DNA of 64,000 bases. Origin: JAHEZL01 sp046074525 (lineage in GTDB: Bacteria > Bacteroidota > Bacteroidia > Flavobacteriales_C > GCA-002722245). The notes below the pieces were generated by a model, which was not told the DNA's origin, searched no databases, and saw only the letters and a program-made list of their open reading frames with translations. This document shows, piece after piece, positions 18,015 to 27,700 of this stretch. Position numbers and translations under genes: made by a program. The stretch spans positions 1 through 64,000 of the forward strand of contig JBJTOK010000079.1 of assembly GCA_046074525.1 (NCBI GenBank). Direction: 5' to 3'. Each line of letters begins with the position of its first letter. Position 1 is the stretch's first letter.

Positions 18015-18137
18015 GAGTAGTAAATTTCATAGTGCTGTAATAAAAACATCTGTTGCGTACAGGTGTAGAGGTTAACCAGAACGCTAGTTTAAGTTGATTC
18101 TGTCCCGTGCTTTAGAGGGAAAGCACGGGATTTTTTT
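18015..18137 (+). ncRNA. Candidate small RNA between the divergent glucan promoters
   Basis: A short non-coding transcript of about 120 nt is predicted from the promoter box at 18003-18010 to the intrinsic terminator at 18103-18137. I find no ATG-initiated reading frame with a ribosome-binding context in it. It would be controlled by the same tandem sites as the glucan operon and would lie divergently to it. The alternative is an attenuated leader of the lipoprotein gene at 18330, but that gene appears to have its own promoter at 18297. Prediction only. Confidence 0.3.
18103..18137 (+). terminator. Strong intrinsic terminator without an upstream gene
   Basis: A perfect 10-bp stem TCCCGTGCTT/AAGCACGGGA (18103-18112 and 18121-18130) with an 8-nt loop is followed by TTTTTTTG. 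The T tract is on the plus-strand side only. The nearest upstream gene is on the opposite strand and points away. Confidence 0.85.
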
Positions 18138-18169
18138 GTTTTATAATTTTCTTAGTGAATTTTTTTTCT

Positions 18170-18213
18170 CGCGCATGTCATCCTTCGGGAGTACCCTCGG
18201 GATGACATACGCG
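18170..18213. repeat. REP-like palindrome
   Basis: Arms 18170-18183 and 18200-18213 (CGCGCATGTCATCC against its inverted copy, 13 of 14 matching) flank a GC-rich core that itself pairs (TTCGGGAG...CCCTCG). Palindromes of this make-up are typical dispersed intergenic repeats; no poly-T follows. Confidence 0.65.
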
Positions 18214-18239
18214 GGGAGAGACAGGGAAAATGTTAGCTA

Positions 18240-18304
18240 GTACAAACGAAGACTTTTTCTGTACAAATCAATCCCTATCTGCGCGCAGAGCGGTCCTACC
18301 TTAG
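18240..18304 (+). promoter_or_regulatory. Candidate promoter and operator of the carbohydrate-binding lipoprotein gene
   Basis: Two direct repeats, GTACAAACGAAGAC (from 18240) and GTACAAATCAATCC (from 18261), are 21 bp apart. TACCTTAG (18297-18304, one mismatch to TAnnTTTG) starts 36 bp after the second copy. These copies fit the motif less well than the others. The predicted transcription start near 18309 agrees with translation from 18330 rather than 18312. Confidence 0.4.
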
Positions 18305-18329
18305 CTCTATAATGCCAAACCCAACAACT

Positions 18330-18935
18330 ATGAATAAGATTATAAAACTGACAACACTGGCGCTGATTACAGCTGTGTTTTCATCCTGTACAAAGGATCC
18401 GATTTTAGCTGCCGATCAAAATAAAAAAACCGAGACCACTACCACTTCAACTGCAAGCGATGGTGAGCTTTATCTTGAAGAGCAACTGTATCCGCTCAAT
18501 GGATTTATGGGGTCGAATAATGGTCAGAGCATGACCATTGATCACCTTTGCACAGAAAACCCTCATTCAGGAAAACATTGTTTGTCGATTACTTTCGACG
18601 GTAGTGAATCGTGGAGCGGGAATGTAATGTTTGCTTCTACACCATGGAAGTCGAATATTGGAAAAGATCTCTCCGGATATAAAAGACTCACCTTCTGGAC
18701 ACGCTGTAATCAAAAGGGTTTGGGTAACGGACAAATCCACATGGGGATGAAAACCAACGGCAATGATTTTTACGGACAGTTTTTCAATTACACCAGTACC
18801 GAGTGGAGAAAAATTACCATCACACTTCCTGGAACAGTGAACAGTACACTCATCAATTATCTTTTTGAATATTCACAGAATGCACCCGTAGCAGGATCAA
18901 CTATTTACCTGGATGATATCCGTTACGAGAAATAG
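18330..18935 (+). CDS. Carbohydrate-binding-like lipoprotein, paralogue of the 17206-17784 product
   Basis: A lipoprotein of 201 residues with signal MNKIIKLTTLALITAVFSSC (Cys20) and a Thr/Ser-rich linker, then one beta-sandwich domain (residues about 50-200). It shares GFMG-x(2)-NG-x-SM, C-x(3)-PHSGKHCLSI-like, ESWSGN, LSGYKRLTFWTR and the ending IYLDDIRYEK with the protein encoded divergently at 17206-17784. The fold looks like CBM11 or galactose-binding modules. The start is set at 18330 because the signal peptide begins there and the promoter lies just upstream; an in-frame ATG at 18312 would add six residues. It probably helps hold glucan at the outer membrane; this is inferred. Confidence 0.75.
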   Translation: MNKIIKLTTLALITAVFSSCTKDPILAADQNKKTETTTTSTASDGELYLEEQLYPLNGFMGSNNGQSMTIDHLCTENPHSGKHCLSITFDGSESWSGNVMFASTPWKSNIGKDLSGYKRLTFWTRCNQKGLGNGQIHMGMKTNGNDFYGQFFNYTSTEWRKITITLPGTVNSTLINYLFEYSQNAPVAGSTIYLDDIRYEK

Positions 18936-18958
18936 TTTTCTTTCCTAACCCGTGTCCC

Positions 18959-18995
18959 GAGGGATTCGTCCGAAAGGAGAATCCCTCTTCTTTTT
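18959..18995 (+). terminator. Intrinsic terminator after the lipoprotein gene
   Basis: A perfect 9-bp stem GAGGGATTC/GAATCCCTC (18959-18967 and 18979-18987) is followed by TTCTTTTT. It separates the lipoprotein gene from the aldo/keto reductase gene 26 bp on. Confidence 0.8.
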
Positions 18996-19020
18996 AGATG
19001 AAAATTAAAACACAATCAAT

Positions 19021-19992
19021 ATGAAGTATAGAAATTTAGGAAAAACAAACAGAAGCGTAAGTGCCATGGGCTATGGCATGTGGGGTTTGGCCGGCTGGAC
19101 CGGCAGTGATGAAAAAGAAGTGAACAAAGCTTTGGATAAAGCAGTGGAAATGGGCTGTAATTTTTTTGATACCGCGTGGGATTACGGCGCAGGAAAAAGT
19201 GAGCAGATGCTGGCCGAACTCATCAAAAGAAATCGCGGAAGTCAATTGATTGCCGCTACAAAAATTCCACCGATGAATAAAAAGTGGCCGCCTGTCAAAG
19301 GATCTTCTATTGAAGAAGTTTTTCCTGTTCATCACATCATGGAATATACAGAGAAGAGTTTAAAAAATTTGCAGACCGACGCTATTGACCTTCTGCATTT
19401 TCATGTGTGGGAAGATGAATGGTCGAAGCGTGATGAATGGAAAATGGCTGTGTTAAAATTAAAGCAGGAAGGAAAAGTAAAATCTTTTGGGATCAGTGTT
19501 AACCGCTGGGAGCCATCGAATTGTTTGCAGGCTCTGGAAAGCAGATTGATTGATGTGGTACAGGTGATTTATAATATTTTCGATCAGTCTCCCGAAGATG
19601 AACTTTTCCCTTATTGTCTTGAAAATAATATCGGCGTAATTGCCCGTGTTCCTTTTGATGAAGGTTCGCTGACAGGAGGTCTGACAAAAACTACCGTGTG
19701 GCCCGAAGGCGACTGGCGCAATATTTATTTCTGTAAGGAAAATTTAGTGCCGACTGTAGATAGGGTAGAGGCACTCAAAAAAGTTGTTCATGAGGGAATG
19801 ACATTGCCCGAGTTGAATTTGAAATTCATTTTGAATCATCCTGCGGTGTCCACCATTATTCCGGGAATGAGGAAGGTGCAGCATGTAGAAGAGAACATGA
19901 ATGCTGTAAAGGGAAAGTTGTTGTCGTTAGAAATGATGCAGCATCTAAAACAATACCGCTGGGATAGACAACCGACGGTGTGGTCGTGTTAA
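19021..19992 (+). CDS. Aldo/keto reductase
   Basis: NADPH-dependent aldehyde or sugar-carbonyl reductase of 323 residues, cytoplasmic. The AKR tetrad is visible: Asp and Tyr in FFDTAWDYG, Lys in AATKIPP and His in LLHFHVWEDEW. VKSFGISVNRWEPSNC and the C-terminal STIIPGMRKVQHVEEN region for cofactor binding are also present. It resembles the class that carries oxidoreductases with loose specificity (YghZ/Tas-like). The location between glycan genes suggests a sugar or aldonate substrate, but the family gives no firm answer. Confidence 0.9.
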   Translation: MKYRNLGKTNRSVSAMGYGMWGLAGWTGSDEKEVNKALDKAVEMGCNFFDTAWDYGAGKSEQMLAELIKRNRGSQLIAATKIPPMNKKWPPVKGSSIEEVFPVHHIMEYTEKSLKNLQTDAIDLLHFHVWEDEWSKRDEWKMAVLKLKQEGKVKSFGISVNRWEPSNCLQALESRLIDVVQVIYNIFDQSPEDELFPYCLENNIGVIARVPFDEGSLTGGLTKTTVWPEGDWRNIYFCKENLVPTVDRVEALKKVVHEGMTLPELNLKFILNHPAVSTIIPGMRKVQHVEENMNAVKGKLLSLEMMQHLKQYRWDRQPTVWSC

Positions 19993-19996
19993 CTTT

Positions 19997-20108
19997 TAAA
20001 CCATAAAGGGCACAGAGATCACAGAGTTATCGTGCGCAAAGAAAACAGCTTAAAGCTGCAAGCTCTGTGTTCAAATCGGTCTCTGCGATCTCTGTGCCTT
20101 GTGGTTAA
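19997..20108. repeat. Dispersed palindromic repeat, copy A
   Basis: Outer arms AAGGGCACAGAGATCACAGAG (20006-20026) and its inverted copy at 20081-20100 flank a core that contains GCGCAAAGAAAACAGCTT (20034-20051). The same 18-nt core occurs inverted at 24481-24498 in copy B. It fills most of the gap between two convergent genes. Confidence 0.75.
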
Positions 20109-20116
20109 GTAAGAAG

Positions 20117-22249
20117 TTAATCCATCTTCACTATTCTCAATGTCTTCACCTGATCGGCATATTGCGCCTGCACAATATAAGTGCCCTGTGCCAAATCTTC
20201 ACCTATGTTAATCGTTTCATTGGTTTTTACATTGTGTTGCTGTGCCACTGACCCGTTGAGGTTGAAAATCGTTAACTGCACAGATGAGTTCAATGAATGC
20301 TCGAAGGTCAATGAAATTCTTTCACTAAACGGATTAGGGAAAGCATTGATTTGCGCATTGCTTATTTCATTAATACCAACATTGCAATTTTGTTTTGCAA
20401 CAGTGATGGCTTTGCTTACTGTGTTACCAACGCAGAGGAGAGAACTTGTTTCTACTACCGACACATTCCCGCTGATGGTGTCAAAATCCACTGTAATGTT
20501 TTTGGTGCCTTGTCCGGAAGCAATTGTTGCCCCTGATGGCACTGTCCAGTTGAAGGTTGATCCGCTCATTCCAGTTACCGAATAAGCCACGCCTTTTTTA
20601 TTGTAGCACACAGTAGTGTTGCCGGTGATAGCTGAAGTAGCAGGTGTTCCTTCTATCTTCAGGTTATCGAAATAATAAGTGTGATTGGTGAAAGAATTGG
20701 AGTTGAACAGTATTTGTATTTTATCCACGTCGCTTCCTTTCAAGGCACCATCAGGTGAAGACACCCATTTGAAGGTCAGTTTTGTCCAGGTGTTGGGAGC
20801 GCCCGTTGTAGCAGTATATTGGCTGTGTCGACCGTAAGGCCATCCTTTGGAAAGATCGGCTACTTTGTCAAATTCGATGGTGATCGTGGTTCCCTGCGGT
20901 GCCGAAGTTTTAACGTCCATGGTAAACTGACGGATTCCTTTTCGGAAATCATCGGGATCGGCTACCAGGAATTTTGTAAATCCGAGAATATCGTATTGCG
21001 ATCCGCTATTGCGGGTGTATGATGCGCAGTAATCGGAAGAGTTACTTCCACCTTTTGCTGAGTTGGTAATTGGGGCATTTAAAGAGCCATCTGATGAAGC
21101 ACCGCTGAGGTAACGGTTATTTTCGAAATCGTCCATGATGATGGAGCAACTTTTGTCGATTGCTGTAACGCTCAGTTTTGCAGTTGTCATGCTACAGCCG
21201 GATGGCGTGATATCGCAGGAAATATCTCCTTTGAGTGCCGAATTGTATTTTACACTGATGGATTTTGTTCCTTGTCCGCTCTCAATTGAAGCACCGCTTG
21301 GGACAGTCCAGTTGTAAGTAGCATTCGCACCAGCATCGCTGGCAGTATAGGTTTGCGTGTCGTTGGTGAAGTTGAGTTCTTTACCTCCTACATATAAATA
21401 GCTGCCCGAAGTGTATACGCGAACATAATCTACGTACATTGAAACCGGATAATCGGAACTAACAGGAGTAGCGTTGCCGGTGTAAGTTCCACCAACGGCA
21501 AGATTGAGAATGATATAAAACGGACTGTCATCAAAAGTCCAGTCGGAAGCAGTAGCACCTTTGCCTGCAATGGTAGCAGGTGTAATAGTTTTTGTTACTA
21601 CCCCGTCAACAGAAAATTTTATTTCCTGAGGCGCCCAGTCGATGGCATAAATATGATAATCGGCCGACCAGTCGGTACCGGTATTGTAATCATTGTACAC
21701 ATATTGGTGATTGCCACAAGGTGTACAATAGAAGTGAACTGTTTGTGATGCTTTTTTTGGATTCTTGTTTTGTGTTTCCAGAATATCAATTTCTCCACTT
21801 TGAGGCCAGTTGTTGTTGTCGGAAAGCATCCAGAATGCCGGCCATACTGCCGATGCAGAAGGTACTTTTATACGGGCTTCATAATGTCCGTATTTCCACG
21901 AATGCTTCTGGTAGGTATATATTTTCCCTGAAGTATAGTCGCTGCCTGAGCTTTGGTAATTTTTTTGATATCTGGCTGTAAGCACCAGATTTCCTCCGGT
22001 GACATTTACATTGTTGATACTTGATGTGTAGAACTGTTTTTCATTATTACCGAATCCGCAGCCGGAAGATCCGCCGCAGCCATTGCCGGTAACGACAGTC
22101 CAGTTATTGGTGTTAATGGCGGTGCTGTCAAATTCATCTGACCACACAAGTGTACTGCATTGTGCGGATGCTGAATTGCAAATAGCTGTTAGGGGTATAG
22201 CCAGCGTTAATAGTTTTTTTAGGGATGTAAGGGGTAGTTTTAATGCCAT
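20117..22249 (-). CDS. T9SS-exported multidomain GH16 glucanase
   Basis: A secreted 710-residue endo-glucanase. A signal peptide (residues 1-29) precedes a GH16 domain (about 32-280) with Glu153, Asp155 and Glu158 in GEIDILETQ, and WPAFWMLSDNNNWP. Then come a PKD-like Ig fold (about 285-365), a carbohydrate-binding-like beta-sandwich (about 370-540, MDDFENNRYLSG to YYFDNLKIEG) and a second PKD-like module (about 545-620). A T9SS sorting domain ends the protein (INAFPNPFSERISLTFEH ... GTYIVQAQY). It is exported or cell-surface attached through T9SS, unlike the lipoprotein GH16 of the operon, so the two enzymes probably act at different distances from the cell. Confidence 0.92.
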   Translation of the reverse strand: MALKLPLTSLKKLLTLAIPLTAICNSASAQCSTLVWSDEFDSTAINTNNWTVVTGNGCGGSSGCGFGNNEKQFYTSSINNVNVTGGNLVLTARYQKNYQSSGSDYTSGKIYTYQKHSWKYGHYEARIKVPSASAVWPAFWMLSDNNNWPQSGEIDILETQNKNPKKASQTVHFYCTPCGNHQYVYNDYNTGTDWSADYHIYAIDWAPQEIKFSVDGVVTKTITPATIAGKGATASDWTFDDSPFYIILNLAVGGTYTGNATPVSSDYPVSMYVDYVRVYTSGSYLYVGGKELNFTNDTQTYTASDAGANATYNWTVPSGASIESGQGTKSISVKYNSALKGDISCDITPSGCSMTTAKLSVTAIDKSCSIIMDDFENNRYLSGASSDGSLNAPITNSAKGGSNSSDYCASYTRNSGSQYDILGFTKFLVADPDDFRKGIRQFTMDVKTSAPQGTTITIEFDKVADLSKGWPYGRHSQYTATTGAPNTWTKLTFKWVSSPDGALKGSDVDKIQILFNSNSFTNHTYYFDNLKIEGTPATSAITGNTTVCYNKKGVAYSVTGMSGSTFNWTVPSGATIASGQGTKNITVDFDTISGNVSVVETSSLLCVGNTVSKAITVAKQNCNVGINEISNAQINAFPNPFSERISLTFEHSLNSSVQLTIFNLNGSVAQQHNVKTNETINIGEDLAQGTYIVQAQYADQVKTLRIVKMD

Positions 22250-22570
22250 GATTTGTTTACTGTATTTGGTTTACAAAAGTTATTAAATTTTGCCTTAGCG
22301 CTTCTACAAGATAGAAATTATTACGTTGGGTTGCCGGGTTCGGTTTTTTGCGATTCAGGTGCTAAAATCGTTCGTAGTTTTTTTGTCTGGCTTTATTGTC
22401 GAGGCCTGTATGACGAATAGTAAAATTCGCTGAGTACTATTTTGCGCCTTTATTTGTACAATTTTAGCCCTCTTTTTCTTCGATAAACGAATATTATTGT
22501 GTGTGCGGTAACGCTTTTGAGTCTTTTTCCTGTTGGAAGAGGAGAGGTAGTTTTATTTAATATAATATTT
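22250..22570. promoter_or_regulatory. Divergent intergenic region between the T9SS GH16 and GH2 genes
   Basis: About 320 bp without a gene. On the minus strand GAACGATTTTAGCACC (from 22373) matches the operator-like motif of the glucan promoters well. GAATCGCAAAAAACC lies 17 bp on, and TAATTTCT begins at 22320, 36 bp after that second site, but it is a poor -7 box. On the plus strand GAATAGTAAAATTC (from 22415) is a weak match with TA at 22451. These sites are less convincing than those at 17.8, 24.6 and 30.0 kb. Confidence 0.35.
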
Positions 22571-24370
22571 ATGAGGATTTTAAAAATCACTTTTGTTTTG
22601 TTGTGGCTTTCCACAACTTTGTTTTCACAGAGCACCAATCTGATTACCAACATCGATAACCGTCAGGTGCAAAACCTTAACGGGAAATGGAAAATCATTA
22701 TCGATCCTTATGAAAATGGATTTTACAATTACAGGTATGAGGAAAGTCCGACCGGTTATTTTAAAAATGAAAAACCGAAAACTCCTTCGGATTTAATAGA
22801 ATACAATTTCGATGCGTCGGATGAATTGTATGTACCGAGCGACTGGAACTCGCAAATGCAGGAGTTGAAATGGTATGAAGGAACAATATGGTACAAGCGC
22901 TCTTTTGATTATAAGAAAACCCCGGGAAAAAGAGTATTTGTTTACCTCGGTGCAGTAAATTATAAAGCGCATGTTTACCTCAATGGAAAAAAGCTGGGTG
23001 AACACACAGGAGGATTTACACCTTTTAATTTTGAAGTAACCGATCTGATCAAAGAGAAAGACAATTTCCTGGTGATCAAAGCCGACAACAAAAGAGCCAA
23101 AGATGCGGTGCCTACCTTGAATACTGATTGGTGGAACTATGGTGGCGTAACGCGTGATGTGAAGATTGTAGAGGTAAATACCACTTTTATTCAGGACACT
23201 TATATACAACTGGCTAAAGGCAGTTTGAACCAGATTTCAGGATGGGTAAAACTGAATGGCGACAACAAAGCAAAAAAAATCCGCGTGAGCATTCCTGAAG
23301 CAAAGTGGAGTGCAGATGTTACTACTAACGATGAAGGTGTGGCTGTGATCAGCGGTGATGCAAAACTCAGTTTGTGGTCACCCGAAAACCCGAAATTGTA
23401 TCAGGTGCTGGTGATTGCCGGTCAGGATACTTTAACAGATCAGATTGGTTTCCGTTGTGTTGAAACAAAGGATCACGATATTTTACTGAATAAAAAGTCA
23501 GTTTTACTGAAAGGAGTTTGCATTCATGAAGAAGTACCCACACGTGGCGGAAGGGCTTACAGTATGGAAGATGCGCAATTGCTTTTGGGCTGGGCAAAAT
23601 CTTTGGGTTGCAATTATGTTCGACTGGCGCATTATCCGCACAATGAAAATATGACGCGCCTGGCTGATAAAATGGGATTGATGGTTTGGTCGGAAATTCC
23701 GGTGTACTGGACTATTGAGTGGAGCAATCCCTTGGTGCTGGAAAATGCGGAAAAGCAATTGACGGAAATGGTGCTGCGCGATAAGAATAAAGCGTCGGTA
23801 GTAATCTGGTCGATGGCTAATGAAACACCATTAAGCGCAGCACGCCTGACTTTCCTGAAAAATTTAATTGAAACCACGCGTCAGTTGGATAATACACGCT
23901 TGATTTCAGCAGCACTTGAAGTACACAATTCAAATAAAAATACGATGATGATTGATGATCCGCTGGGCGAATATCTGGATGTATTGGGATGTAACGAATA
24001 CATAGGATGGTACGGCGACAGAAAACCTGAAGAGTGCGATTCCATTTCATGGACCACCAAGTACAACAAGCCTCTGGTGATCAGTGAAACCGGGGCCGAT
24101 GCAGCTTATGGTTTTCATGGCGCAACCGATCAGCGTTTTACCGAAGAATACCAGGCCAATTATTTTCAGCATCAATTGCTGATGTTGGGCAGGATAGATT
24201 TCCTAAGAGGAATTTCTCCGTGGGTATTGGCCGATTTCCGTTCGCCGCGTCGTCCTTTGTCGAATGTTCAGGATTTCTGGAACAGGAAGGGATTGATTTC
24301 GGAGCATGGTGAAAAGAAGAAAGCATTTTTTGTGGTGAAGAACTTTTATGAGAATTGGAAGTTGAAGTAG
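22571..24370 (+). CDS. Glycoside hydrolase family 2 enzyme (beta-glucuronidase/galactosidase-like)
   Basis: A retaining exo-glycosidase of 599 residues with a signal peptide (MRILKITFVLLWLSTTLFSQ), so periplasmic or exported. The order is a sugar-binding jelly-roll (KWYEGTIWYKRSFDY, VYLNGKKLGEHTGGFTPF), an Ig-like domain, and a TIM barrel with acid/base Glu418 in WSMANETP and nucleophile Glu506 in LVISETGADAAYGFHG. The start at 22571 is chosen because the signal peptide starts there; upstream in-frame codons from 22499 have no such character. The substrate in this context could be a beta-linked glucan side sugar; family 2 is too diverse to say more. Confidence 0.9.
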   Translation: MRILKITFVLLWLSTTLFSQSTNLITNIDNRQVQNLNGKWKIIIDPYENGFYNYRYEESPTGYFKNEKPKTPSDLIEYNFDASDELYVPSDWNSQMQELKWYEGTIWYKRSFDYKKTPGKRVFVYLGAVNYKAHVYLNGKKLGEHTGGFTPFNFEVTDLIKEKDNFLVIKADNKRAKDAVPTLNTDWWNYGGVTRDVKIVEVNTTFIQDTYIQLAKGSLNQISGWVKLNGDNKAKKIRVSIPEAKWSADVTTNDEGVAVISGDAKLSLWSPENPKLYQVLVIAGQDTLTDQIGFRCVETKDHDILLNKKSVLLKGVCIHEEVPTRGGRAYSMEDAQLLLGWAKSLGCNYVRLAHYPHNENMTRLADKMGLMVWSEIPVYWTIEWSNPLVLENAEKQLTEMVLRDKNKASVVIWSMANETPLSAARLTFLKNLIETTRQLDNTRLISAALEVHNSNKNTMMIDDPLGEYLDVLGCNEYIGWYGDRKPEECDSISWTTKYNKPLVISETGADAAYGFHGATDQRFTEEYQANYFQHQLLMLGRIDFLRGISPWVLADFRSPRRPLSNVQDFWNRKGLISEHGEKKKAFFVVKNFYENWKLK

Positions 24371-24380
24371 AAGTGTTTTT

Positions 24381-24531
24381 TAACCACAGAGACACCGAGA
24401 TCACAGAGTTCATACTGTCACAGAGTTTACAGCTTAACGCTGGAGATCACAGAGTCCCACACTCTGTGATCTCCAGCGTTAAGCTGTTTTCTTTGCGCGC
24501 GATACCTCTGTGACCTCTGTGCCCTGTGGTT
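24381..24531. repeat. Dispersed palindromic repeat, copy B, with a perfect 27-bp inverted repeat
   Basis: The centre is a perfect inverted repeat with 27-bp arms (24429-24455 and 24461-24487) and a 5-nt loop. It is nested inside imperfect outer arms with AACCACAG...ATCACAGAG (24382-24408) and their inverted copy (24506-24531). It shares an 18-nt core with copy A at 20034-20051 in the opposite orientation. It lies just after the GH2 stop codon. Confidence 0.85.
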
Positions 24532-24621
24532 GAAAATTGAACTTCCCGTACAAATTTATCCCTCCCTTTTTCTTTCGTACATTTTTTCCTTTCCAACCAG
24601 AACAATTCCACCCTTATTTCC

Positions 24622-24708
24622 GGATAATTATCCCCCTGGTGAGGAATAATTTTATGCCTTTTCCGGATGATTCAATCCCCTTTCGCGAATGATGTGAAAG
24701 TAATTTTG
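24622..24708 (+). promoter_or_regulatory. Promoter with four phased operator-like repeats upstream of PQQ dehydrogenase 1
   Basis: Motif copies begin at 24622 (GGATAATTATCCCC), 24644 (GAATAATTTTATGCC), 24665 (GGATGATTCAATCCCC) and 24687 (GAATGATG), spaced 22, 21 and 22 bp. A perfect -7 box TAATTTTG starts at 24701, 36 bp after the third copy, with TTT 20 bp before it. A weaker box TATGTTGC at 24722 would pair with the fourth copy. The start codon is at 24766. Confidence 0.6.
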
Positions 24709-24765
24709 AAGTAAGCCCCGCTATGTTGCAGGGTAGGTTTATAAATCTAATTCAAACTAAATCAC

Positions 24766-27700
24766 ATGAAAAACAAATCATCAGCGAAAAGAAAGTATGG
24801 AGGAGTACTGCAAGTATGCTCCATGCGCAGTCTTTTCCTTGCAGCATTATTGACGCTGCTGGGAGGAGTGTCGGCAAATTTGTTGGCGCAATTGCCAACA
24901 GGTTTTGTGGCTAGAAAATTAACCACTAACAACATTAAAGAATGTGTGAAGATTGAACATGCACCTGATGGCCGGATTTTTATGGCCGAGAGAAGTGGTG
25001 CACTCAAAGTGTTGAAAGATGGAGTAGTGACAACCATCACTACAGTGAATACAACAACTGCTGATGAGCAGGGCTTTTTAGGAATGGCTCTTCATTCAAG
25101 TTTTGCTCAAAATGGTAAGTTGTATGTGTATTATACTTCTGCTGATAAAACCAAACATTATTTAGATGTTATTGTTTTAGATGCAGCAAGCCAGATAGTT
25201 TCAAATACACGTTTAATGGAATTCGATCCGATTTTGGCTGGATACCACAACGGTGGAGCTATGGTGTTTAAAAACGGATATTTGTATTTGTGTATTGGCG
25301 AAAGTAATACACAACAACAAGCTCAGTTGTTAGATACTTATCGTGGTAAAGTATTGCGTTTGCTGGATGACGGACAACCAGCGCCGGGTAACCCATATTA
25401 CAACGTTGCAGGAGCTAGCCGACAGAAACAAAGTATCTGGGCCATTGGTATGCGTAATCCATGGTCGATGAGTATGGATCCTGTTTCAGGAAAATTATTT
25501 GTTGGTAACGTTGGTGGAGGTTACGAAGAAATTAATGATGTAACTACTCCTGATCCGGCAAAAAATTACGATTATGGTTGGGGTACTGCTGGTCAATCCG
25601 GACCAGGGCAATCATCTGGTACAATCTTGCCAGCTTTTTGCTACAACAAAACCAACTGGTATACACCAACTGCTAATGGTGCTTGGAATGCCCCAAGCTC
25701 GTGTGCCATAACAACAGCATTGTTTTTTAATCCCGCCAACACCAATTATCCGAATGAATACAAAAACAAATTTTATTTCGGCGACTGGTGTCATGATTGG
25801 CTGCGAAGCATTGATCCAAATAATCCATCGGCAGGTTTTCAGGAACCATTTTTATCAAGTGCTTTACACAGGATCTTAGGATTAAGTGTGGGTATTGATG
25901 GCAACATCTATTACAGTGAGTACGCCGGGACAGGAAACATCTGGAGGCTCGAATATACTTTATCTAATACACCGATTGTTGTCAACCAGCCAACCAGTCA
26001 AACGATTTATGCTCAGGATGCGGTATCCTTTAGTGTTTCAGCATCAGGAACCGGACCGTTGAGCTACAAATGGCAAAAAAATGGAGTGGATATTCCAGGA
26101 GCAACTTCAAGTACATATACTATAGGTTCAGCTGCTGTTTCTGATGGAGGAAATTACAAAGCAATTGTATACAATGCATATGGTGAAGCAATAAGCAGCG
26201 AAGCTGTTTTAACGGTTAAGCCTTACAATGCAATTCCTGTTGCGGATATCATCACACCATTATCAAGTAACACAGCAAGTGTATTGGATGTGATCAACTA
26301 TTCAGGAGATGCTACTGATGCAGAAGATGGAACTTTACCGGCATCAGCTTTTGAATGGGAAGTACGTGTTTTCCATAAAGATTGCGGAGCATGTGAGCAC
26401 TGGCATCCTGGTCCTGCAGCAACGGACGGCGTGAAATCAGGATCTTTCATCGCAGATAACGGAGGTGAGACTTCTGCCAACGTTTGGTTCCGTTTGATTT
26501 TAAGAGTGACCGATTCAGAAGGAAGGGTAGGGATTGATTCAGTAGATCTGCAACCAAACAAAGTGGTGTTAACTGTGAACAGCAACCGACCTGGTTTACA
26601 GGTGGCCATTGGATCTTCTTCAAACACGCCATATACAAAAACACAAGTAGTGAATAATGCTACCAACATGACAGCCATTTCTCCGCAAACTTTTGGTGAT
26701 ACAGTATATACTTTTAGTTCATGGGATCACGGTGGGCCAGCTTCACAAAACTTCCGTGTACCAAATGTAAACACAACTTACAAAGCTAATTTTATTGGAA
26801 CTTATGTTCCAAATACCAACATCGCGCTCAATAAAAAGGCGTATTCCACTTCCAACCAGAATGCAGGAAACAACGCTTCCAAAGCAGTGGATGGTGTTGC
26901 CAACAGCCGTTGGGAAAGTCAGTTCGCCGATCCGCAGGCCCTTGTGGTAAATTTAGGCGCGGTGTACAACATCACCCGCGTGAAAATTACTTGGGAAAAT
27001 GCGAAAGCGAAAAACTACGAGTTGCAGACTTCTAACGACTCTATCAACTGGACACCCATCAAGTCGGTGAGCGATAACGCAACAGACATCAATGAATGGA
27101 GTAACCTGGCTGGCACAGGTAAATTCATTCGTATGTATGGAACTCAAAGAACCACTGCTTATGGCTATTCTATTTATGAGTTTGAAGTGTTTGGTGCTTT
27201 GGCTCCGGGAGGCAACCTTGATCCTGCAGTAAGCATCACTGCTCCGGCGAACAACGCTTCTTTTGCTGCTCCAGCAGCCATCAACATCACAGCCAATGCA
27301 TCCGATGCAGATGGTACTGTGAGCAAAGTTGATTTCTACAATGGAACTACATTGCTGGGTACCGACAACACTGCTCCTTATGCTTTTCCATGGAACAATG
27401 TTGCTGCGGGTACTTATACTATTTCTGCCAAGGCAACCGATAACGGAGGTGCGGTAGCTACTTCTTCTATTGCTGTTACAGTAACAGGAGCAAGCAGCAA
27501 CAGCAACATCGCACTCGGCAAATACACATCGGCTTCCACAGTGTTGAACGGCAGTGGGAATACTGCTCTCAAAGCAACCGATGGCATCGCTGATTCCCGC
27601 TGGGAAAGTGAGTTCGCTGATCCGCAGTGGATCATGGTGAACCTTGGCGCCAAGTATGACATCAGCCAGGTGAAAATCAAATGGGAAAATGCAATGGCGA

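Noticed and set aside
17794..18030. A 78-codon minus-strand reading frame in the divergent region
   Set aside because: It covers the promoter and operator repeats, starts without a ribosome-binding context and has a composition unlike a protein; it is better explained as regulatory DNA.
19021..19992. The aldo/keto reductase as a member of the operator-controlled regulon
   Set aside because: It is cut off from the preceding gene by a good terminator and I see no motif copy or promoter box in the 26-bp gap.
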